From: a candidate division Zixibacteria bacterium 4484_93
Lineage (GTDB): Bacteria; UBP14; UBA6098; 4484-93
Direction: 5' to 3'
NCBI GenBank assembly: GCA_002085385.1
Contig: NATO01000022.1
Span: 1-11,570, forward strand
DNA: 11,570 nt
Within the stretch, counting starts at the first letter, position 1. Each line of letters begins with the position of its first letter. The notes beneath the pieces were generated by a model. That model did no database searches. It was given only the letters and a program-made list of their open reading frames with translations, and was not told the DNA's origin. Positions 7,355 through 11,570 of this stretch are shown here, piece after piece. The position numbers and the translations under genes are program-made.

Positions 7355-8973
7355 GAAGATTTTTGTTTGCAATTTTCCTTATATTTTCCTTGGTTTGCTC
7401 CGCTTTCGCCGGGAAATACGATATAGTTGATTTCGTCTACACCAACGACATTCATGGGCACATCACGGTCGAGGAGGCTCGCTTTATGAACCCTGACTTC
7501 CCTCCAAAGGTAGGTGGGCTTGCATCTGTCAAAACATTTATCGACAGGGTCAGGGCAAGGGCTCCGAAGGAAGATTACACACTGTTTGTTCTGGACGCTG
7601 GGGACATCTTTCAGGGGACACTTATCGGATTGTATGAGCGTGGGACTGTTATACCTCGTGCGATGAACCTTGTTGGATACGACTACTGGACACTTGGCAA
7701 CCACGATTTCGACTACGGTGCTGATATACCGGAATCTCTGGCAACCATTATGAATGCTACCTGTGTCTGTGCCAATCTTGTCGATTCTACGACGGGTAAG
7801 CTCGTCCCCTATGTTAAACCCTGGGACATCACGGAGAGACTCGGTATAAGGTTCGGCTTCTTCGGGATTGTAACATCGAGGACACCCCGTATGAGCTTCC
7901 CTGTCAATGTTAAGGGGTTTGTTTTTACCGATATGGTGGATGCAACCAAAAACTGCGTAAAGGAGCTTCGTGAGAACGGTGCAGATGTTGTTATCGGGCT
8001 GTTTCACACGGGGATGCCATACAATCCTGATGAGGGCTGGAAAGAGGTGCAAAAGATAGAATCCGGTGAGTATGCAACAAGCGGTATGGATATGAACACG
8101 ATGGAGCTTATCCATTTTGTTCCAGGAGTGGATATCGCCTTCTCGGGGCATATTCATAAGGGTTACCATACCCCGTGGGAGGACCCTGTGACACACACGG
8201 TCGCTGTCCAGAACTACTCAGGAACAGCCTCTGTCGGATATATCAGATTCTACTTCGACAAGAAGACACACAAGATAGTAAAATACGAGTGTCCAGAAGG
8301 AGACTGCATAGTAACACTGTTTCCGGAGGAGTTTCCACCGGATTCCATCGTTTCTGCTTTTGTGAAGGAGAAGCAGTCCCTTGCCGAGGCAGGTATGCAC
8401 GACACGGTGGGTGTTGCTCTCGGAGATTTCCACAAGAGCAAAGCTTTGAACACAACGATTGGGAACCTGGTGACCACGGCGATGCTCGAGGCGACAGGTG
8501 CCGATGTCGCTATGGTGAACAAGGGCGGGATAAGAGATGATATATACAAGGGGAGTATCACGAGAAACGATGTTTTCCGTGTGCTACCGTTCGACAACAG
8601 ACTTATTGTCTGCAGCATAACAGGCAAGAAGCTCAAGCAGATAATCGAGGTTGGATTGTCGAGCTTCTCACATGGTGTCTGTCTCTCCGGGGCAGTGGTC
8701 TGGTATGACCCCGACAGAGAGGAATTCGATAGGATAATAAGGATGGAGATAAACGGTGAACCCCTCCGCGAGGACAATATATACAAATTCGTTACAATCG
8801 ACTATCTGATGCAAGGGAACTCAGGTATGAAGATACTGACGACCATACCGCATAAGAACCAGTTTTTCCAGGGGATGCTTATGAGGGACGCAATGTATCA
8901 TTACCTCGAGGTACACAAGGAGATTACTCCCGACGAGAGCAAGCGATTTATCAATATGGGGAATCAGGAATAG
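7351..8973 (+). CDS. Exported 5'-nucleotidase / UDP-sugar hydrolase-type metallophosphatase
   Basis: This 540-residue protein belongs to the UshA-type family, which removes phosphate from nucleotides or splits UDP-sugars outside the cytoplasm. A signal peptide (FLFAIFLIFSLVCSAFA, cut before GKYD) sends it to the periplasm or beyond. The N-terminal metallophosphatase domain keeps the two-metal site: NDIHGH (D33, H35), DAGDIFQG (D85), GNHDFDYG (N117, H118), FHTG (H219) and GHIHKG (H267, H269). The C-terminal 5'-nucleotidase domain begins near residue 350 and has TIGNLVTTAMLEATGADVA, NKGGIR (N390-R395) and LPFDN. The usual GGDG-aromatic loop reads GNSGM at 489-493, so the base-binding pocket may differ. 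GGAGGT at 7340-7345 supports the ATG, which overlaps the NAD kinase stop. The exact substrate is open; NAD or NMN, nucleotides and UDP-sugars are all possible. Confidence 0.9.
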   Translation: MRRFLFAIFLIFSLVCSAFAGKYDIVDFVYTNDIHGHITVEEARFMNPDFPPKVGGLASVKTFIDRVRARAPKEDYTLFVLDAGDIFQGTLIGLYERGTVIPRAMNLVGYDYWTLGNHDFDYGADIPESLATIMNATCVCANLVDSTTGKLVPYVKPWDITERLGIRFGFFGIVTSRTPRMSFPVNVKGFVFTDMVDATKNCVKELRENGADVVIGLFHTGMPYNPDEGWKEVQKIESGEYATSGMDMNTMELIHFVPGVDIAFSGHIHKGYHTPWEDPVTHTVAVQNYSGTASVGYIRFYFDKKTHKIVKYECPEGDCIVTLFPEEFPPDSIVSAFVKEKQSLAEAGMHDTVGVALGDFHKSKALNTTIGNLVTTAMLEATGADVAMVNKGGIRDDIYKGSITRNDVFRVLPFDNRLIVCSITGKKLKQIIEVGLSSFSHGVCLSGAVVWYDPDREEFDRIIRMEINGEPLREDNIYKFVTIDYLMQGNSGMKILTTIPHKNQFFQGMLMRDAMYHYLEVHKEITPDESKRFINMGNQE

Positions 8974-9896
8974 ATGAACATAAGACAGATATATACGATG
9001 TAGCTCACCACGATTGTCCCTCCCTCGAGACGCGTAATCCTAAAATCGGCAACTATCGGCAGAAGCACAATCGACAGGAGTATCATAATTGGTAAGCTGA
9101 AGAAGATAAGCGACTGGTCGACCGATATTCCTCTTATGAGAGCTACTAATCCACCGATGGCAAGCGTGTTGAAGATGTTGCTCCCGATAATATTCCCGAC
9201 AGATATATCCGTTTTCTTCCGGTAGGCTGCGACAACCGATGTGGCAAGCTCCGGCAACGATGTTCCGACGGCTACAAGCGTTATACCGATAACAAGCATG
9301 CTTACATTCAATCTTTGGGCAATAATGATGGCGTTCTCGACAGCAAGGTGAGTTCCGACAGCAAGACAGACAACCCCCACTGCAAGAAGAAATAGGTTCG
9401 GCAGGAGAGGGGTTCTTCCTTTTCGAGCTGCTTTGTTCTCGGCAGGTTCCCTCATCGTACGATACAATGTGAAAGCCGTATAAGCCACAAATCCTGACAG
9501 AAGAAGCATTCCCTCCAGCTTTGATAGGAATCCATTTATGGCAAATATATAAAATGAGGACAGAGCGATAATCATTATGGGTAAATCTTGTTTGATAGCC
9601 GTCCTGTGAACAGAAAGAGGCTGTATCATCGCCGATATCCCGAGGACGAGTGCCATATTTGCTATGTTGCTCCCGATGATATTCCCAATGGATATTCCTG
9701 TGTTCCCCCTGTACATTGCTGTCACGCTCACCAGAAGCTCCGGCAGCGATGTCCCGTATGCAACGATGGTCAGGCCTATTATGGATGGGAGAATGTGTAA
9801 GGCTCTTGCAAGGTTCGATGCACCCTTCACGAGAGCCTCTGCTCCAATGCTTAAACAGGCTATCCCGACAAGAAATAGCAGAATTGCGATTATCAT
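8964..9896 (-). CDS. Na+/Ca2+ exchanger family protein (YrbG-like)
   Basis: This 310-residue integral membrane protein of the Ca2+:cation antiporter superfamily exchanges Na+ (or H+) for Ca2+ across the inner membrane. It shows the family's two inverted halves. The first has alpha-repeat GLTIVAYGTSLPELLVS (acidic residue E53) and GNIIGSNIANMALVLG. The second has GITLVAVGTSLPELATS (E216) and GNIIGSNIFNTLAIGG. Both ion-coordinating glutamates are present. About ten hydrophobic segments surround a basic and acidic loop near residues 145-165. The start codon is at 9896. An in-frame TGA lies just upstream, so no longer start exists, and no Shine-Dalgarno sequence precedes it. The stop codon overlaps the convergent nucleotidase gene by 10 bases. 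The gene is divergent from the aminotransferase operon and shares its control region. Confidence 0.94.
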   Translation of the reverse strand: MIIAILLFLVGIACLSIGAEALVKGASNLARALHILPSIIGLTIVAYGTSLPELLVSVTAMYRGNTGISIGNIIGSNIANMALVLGISAMIQPLSVHRTAIKQDLPIMIIALSSFYIFAINGFLSKLEGMLLLSGFVAYTAFTLYRTMREPAENKAARKGRTPLLPNLFLLAVGVVCLAVGTHLAVENAIIIAQRLNVSMLVIGITLVAVGTSLPELATSVVAAYRKKTDISVGNIIGSNIFNTLAIGGLVALIRGISVDQSLIFFSLPIMILLSIVLLPIVADFRITRLEGGTIVVSYIVYICLMFIYS

Positions 9897-9906
9897 AGCG
9901 GGTCAA

Positions 9907-9936
9907 AATATAGGATTTTTTGGGAAAATCAACCAA
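9907..9936 (-). promoter_or_regulatory. Candidate promoter of the exchanger gene, possibly leaderless
   Basis: On the minus strand TTGGTT (9936-9931) and TATATT (9912-9907) lie 18 bases apart. The ATG at 9896 is only 10 bases beyond the -10 box, so transcription would begin within a few bases of the start codon. This agrees with the lack of a ribosome-binding site, but the -35 match is modest and AT-rich sequence gives chance hits. Confidence 0.3.
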
Positions 9937-9939
9937 ATA

Positions 9940-9959
9940 AATTCTCTTTACAAAGAATT
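9940..9959. promoter_or_regulatory. Inverted repeat around the -35 box, candidate operator
   Basis: AATTCT (9940-9945) and AGAATT (9954-9959) are perfect reverse complements separated by 8 bases, and the spacer contains the TTTACA -35 candidate. A dimeric regulator bound here would cover the aminotransferase promoter and lie within 45 bases of the exchanger start. Confidence 0.35.
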
Positions 9960-9974
9960 AAATCGGCATATATT
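9947..9974 (+). promoter_or_regulatory. Candidate sigma-70-type promoter for the aminotransferase operon
   Basis: TTTACA (9947-9952) and TATATT (9969-9974) lie 16 bases apart, upstream of the aminotransferase start at 10018. A start near 9981 would give a leader of about 37 bases ending in a strong ribosome site. An alternative -10, TACAAT at 9979-9984, has no good partner at -35. Confidence 0.45.
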
Positions 9975-9996
9975 AAGATACAATTCGGCAATATAT
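9961..9996. repeat. Direct repeat TCGGCA(A)TATAT with 22-base period
   Basis: TCGGCATATAT begins at 9963 and TCGGCAATATAT at 9985, 22 bases apart, about two DNA turns. The copies lie at and just after the -10 box, in the short leader of the aminotransferase gene. This arrangement suits a regulator binding one face of the helix, but the copies are short and chance is possible. Confidence 0.35.
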
Positions 9997-10006
9997 AAAA
10001 AAGATT

Positions 10007-10012
10007 GGAGGT
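10007..10012 (+). promoter_or_regulatory. Ribosome-binding site that fixes the aminotransferase start
   Basis: GGAGGT lies 5 bases before the ATG at 10018. The same frame is open back to an ATG at 9664, but that stretch is antisense to the exchanger gene and has no comparable site, so 10018 is the start. Confidence 0.85.
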
Positions 10013-10017
10013 GTGAT

Positions 10018-11199
10018 ATGGATTGGAGATTTTCCAGGATGGCGGGAAGGATGAAAAGTTCTGTCATCAGGGAGACCCTGAAGATAACAAAGAAGCCAGG
10101 GATTATCTCGTTCGGTGGAGGGCTTCCTGCATCCGAACTTTTCCCCAGTGAGGAGCTTATCGAGGCTAGCACAAAGGTCTTGAAAGAGAATAGTTCTAAT
10201 GCTCTTCAGTATGCGACGACTGAGGGTTATCCCAAGCTCAGGAAAGCGATAGCAGATGTGCTCGCTGATGAGGGGATTTCTGCATCTCCCGATGATATAC
10301 TCATTACCGGTGGCTCGCAACAGGGGCTCGACCTTGTGGGCAGGATATTTATCGATGAGGGAGAGACTGTTGTAACCGCCGAGCCGACATACCTCGGAGC
10401 CATCCAGGCGTTCAATGCGTTCAATCCCCGATACATTACACTTCCCTCCGATGATGACGGTATGACCGTTGACGGATTGGAGGAGCTGGTCGAGAAAAAC
10501 AGACCAAGGTTTATATATCTTGTCCCAACATTCCAGAATCCGGATGGCAGAACACTCCCTCTGTCACGCAGGAAGAAGATTGTGGAGATTGCAAAAAAAT
10601 ATAGTGTTCCGATAATCGAGGATGACCCTTACAGCTATCTCTTCTATGAGGGGACTGTCCCGCCACCGATAAAGAGTATTTATCCTGATGGGACGATTCT
10701 CCTCGGTACATTCTCAAAGCTGCTTGCACCGGGGCTGAGAATCGCCTGGACAGTTGCGCCATGTGAGGCTTATGAAAAGCTCGTCAAGCAGAAGCAGGGC
10801 GCAGATTTGCACACTAATACATTTGCCCAGTATGTCGTCTACGAGTATCTTGCTGCAGGACACCTGAAGCAGCATATCGAGGATGTCAAGAAGCTTTACA
10901 GTCGTAGGATGAAGATAATGCTCGAATGCATCGAGAGATACTTCCCAGAGGAGGTTTCCTGGACAAAACCAACGGGTGGGCTATTCCTGTGGGTGGTGCT
11001 ACCCGAGAAGGTCAATGCGACCGAGCTTCTCCCAAAAGCTGTGGAGAACAATGTCGCTTACATCCCCGGCTCGGCATTCTATCCCAACGGTGGAGGGCAT
11101 AACACAATCCGTATGAACTTCTCCAAGCCAACCGAGAGTGAAATAGAAATAGGGATAAAAAAGCTTGGTGAGGTGTTCAAAGAAGCGTTAAAGAAATAA
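10018..11199 (+). CDS. PLP-dependent class I/II aminotransferase, LysN (2-aminoadipate) type
   Basis: The 393-residue product is a fold-type I PLP aminotransferase of the group that includes LysN and the catalytic domain of MocR-like regulators. It lacks the MocR helix-turn-helix domain. Visible features are the N-terminal ISFGGGLPASELFP, GGSQQGLDL near the cofactor phosphate, TFQNPDGRTLP with N174, EDDPYSYL with D203 and Y205, the Schiff-base lysine K234 in GTFSKLLAPGLRIAW, and the substrate carboxylate arginine R365 in NTIRMNFS. The cofactor and carboxylate residues expected of an active enzyme are present. Relatives move amino groups between 2-oxoglutarate and 2-aminoadipate, aromatic or branched-chain amino acids. 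The next gene, a branched-chain aminotransferase 11 bases downstream, points to amino-acid metabolism, but the substrate cannot be fixed from sequence. Confidence 0.9.
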   Translation: MDWRFSRMAGRMKSSVIRETLKITKKPGIISFGGGLPASELFPSEELIEASTKVLKENSSNALQYATTEGYPKLRKAIADVLADEGISASPDDILITGGSQQGLDLVGRIFIDEGETVVTAEPTYLGAIQAFNAFNPRYITLPSDDDGMTVDGLEELVEKNRPRFIYLVPTFQNPDGRTLPLSRRKKIVEIAKKYSVPIIEDDPYSYLFYEGTVPPPIKSIYPDGTILLGTFSKLLAPGLRIAWTVAPCEAYEKLVKQKQGADLHTNTFAQYVVYEYLAAGHLKQHIEDVKKLYSRRMKIMLECIERYFPEEVSWTKPTGGLFLWVVLPEKVNATELLPKAVENNVAYIPGSAFYPNGGGHNTIRMNFSKPTESEIEIGIKKLGEVFKEALKK

Positions 11200-11210
11200 G
11201 GAGGGGAAAA

Positions 11211-11570
11211 ATGGGTTTCAATAAGGCTGACAAGATATGGATGAACGGTAAATTTGTCAACTGGGATGATGCAAAAATTCATATTCTATCCCATGTCGTT
11301 CATTATGGTAGTTCTGTCTTCGAGGGCATCCGCTGCTACAACACGAAGAGCGGTCCTGCTGTTTTCAGGTTGCCAGAACATACACGCAGGCTCTTCGATT
11401 CCGCAAAGATATACAGAATGGATATCCCTTACACACGGGATGAAATAAGTGGTGCAATACTCGAAACAATAAAGGTGAATAACTTAAAAGAATGTTACAT
11501 CCGCCCGCTGGTGTATCGTGGGTATGATTCTCTCGGGGTTAATCCGTTCAACTGTCCTGTCGATGTGGCT
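11211..11570 (+). CDS. ilvE: Branched-chain amino acid aminotransferase (partial, cut by right edge)
   Basis: The first 120 codons of a class IV (fold-type IV) PLP aminotransferase are present. It carries out the last step of leucine, isoleucine and valine synthesis, and the first of their breakdown. Family signatures are KIWMNGKFVNWDDAKIHILS, HVVHYGSSVFEGIRCY, FRLPEHTRRLFDSAKIY, and CYIRPLVYRGYDSLGVNP near the cut. The catalytic lysine lies beyond the window. An AGGAGG-type ribosome site (11199-11204) sits 6 bases before the ATG and directly follows the upstream stop, so the two aminotransferases form an operon. D-amino-acid aminotransferase and aminodeoxychorismate lyase share the fold, but the VVHYGSSVFEGIR block favours IlvE. 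Confidence 0.92.
   Translation, partial: MGFNKADKIWMNGKFVNWDDAKIHILSHVVHYGSSVFEGIRCYNTKSGPAVFRLPEHTRRLFDSAKIYRMDIPYTRDEISGAILETIKVNNLKECYIRPLVYRGYDSLGVNPFNCPVDVA

Noticed and set aside
7288..8196. 302-codon open frame on the minus strand
   Set aside because: It is a shadow of the NAD kinase and nucleotidase genes, whose motifs are fully conserved. Its translation is rich in Cys and His and matches nothing recognisable.
8250..8786. 178-codon minus-strand frame inside the nucleotidase gene
   Set aside because: It is antisense to the conserved C-terminal nucleotidase domain, with no ribosome site or recognisable motif.
9040..9936. 298-codon open frame on the minus strand in another frame of the exchanger
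   Set aside because: It is the same DNA as the exchanger read in another frame. Only the 8964-9896 frame gives hydrophobic segments and the alpha-repeats.
9664..10017. Longer start for the LysN-like aminotransferase
   Set aside because: This stretch is antisense to the conserved exchanger gene, and the family's N-terminus begins at the ATG at 10018 behind GGAGGT.
1..11570. CRISPR array, insertion sequence, tRNA or rRNA
   Set aside because: No regularly spaced identical repeats, transposase motifs, terminal inverted repeats or tRNA-like cloverleaf were seen on either strand.

Overview
This window is bacterial. The best clue to the organism is the C-terminal ending of two secreted proteins: a YPNPFN-type tail of about 75 residues ending in LLLK or IYLK, the type IX secretion (Por) sorting tail. 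Such tails are typical of the Bacteroidetes/FCB superphylum and its candidate phyla (Cloacimonadota, WOR-3/TA06-like and relatives). The group is an inference; nothing here fixes the phylum. The housekeeping part has intermediate to high GC (35 of 60 bases G+C at 4801-4860 by hand count), while the left end is strongly AT-rich (14 of 60 at 241-300).

Left end (1-1002): the tail of an unidentified AT-rich reading frame runs in from outside and overlaps by 8 bases an AT-rich, beta-type DNA methyltransferase gene with an unusual DPDY catalytic motif. This looks like an acquired restriction-modification or orphan methylase fragment joined to a host operon.

Middle (1004-8973, all +): a tightly packed run of five genes. 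It holds a large secreted protein with a seven-repeat, propeller-like front and Ig-like units (sorting tail); ribonuclease G; a second secreted sorting-tail protein; NAD kinase; and an exported UshA-type 5'-nucleotidase. Junctions are +1, +12, -4, +1 and -4 bases, so the genes are probably co-transcribed and partly coupled in translation. Two extracellular cargo proteins thus alternate with cytoplasmic RNA and NADP enzymes. NAD kinase next to an exported nucleotidase may link NAD(P) synthesis with nucleotide salvage, but that is inference.

Right part: a YrbG-type Na+/Ca2+ exchanger runs on the minus strand, its stop overlapping the nucleotidase stop by 10 bases. A 121-base divergent control region (9897-10017) carries a plausible promoter, a perfect 6-bp dyad centred on the -35 box and a 22-bp-phased direct repeat. 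It drives a LysN-like PLP aminotransferase followed by the start of a branched-chain aminotransferase (ilvE), cut by the window edge.

No RNA genes, CRISPR arrays, insertion sequences or convincing intrinsic terminators were seen. Most of the window is ordinary housekeeping. The points worth a second look are the methylase and its upstream partner, the propeller protein, the altered nucleotidase motif and the divergent control region.
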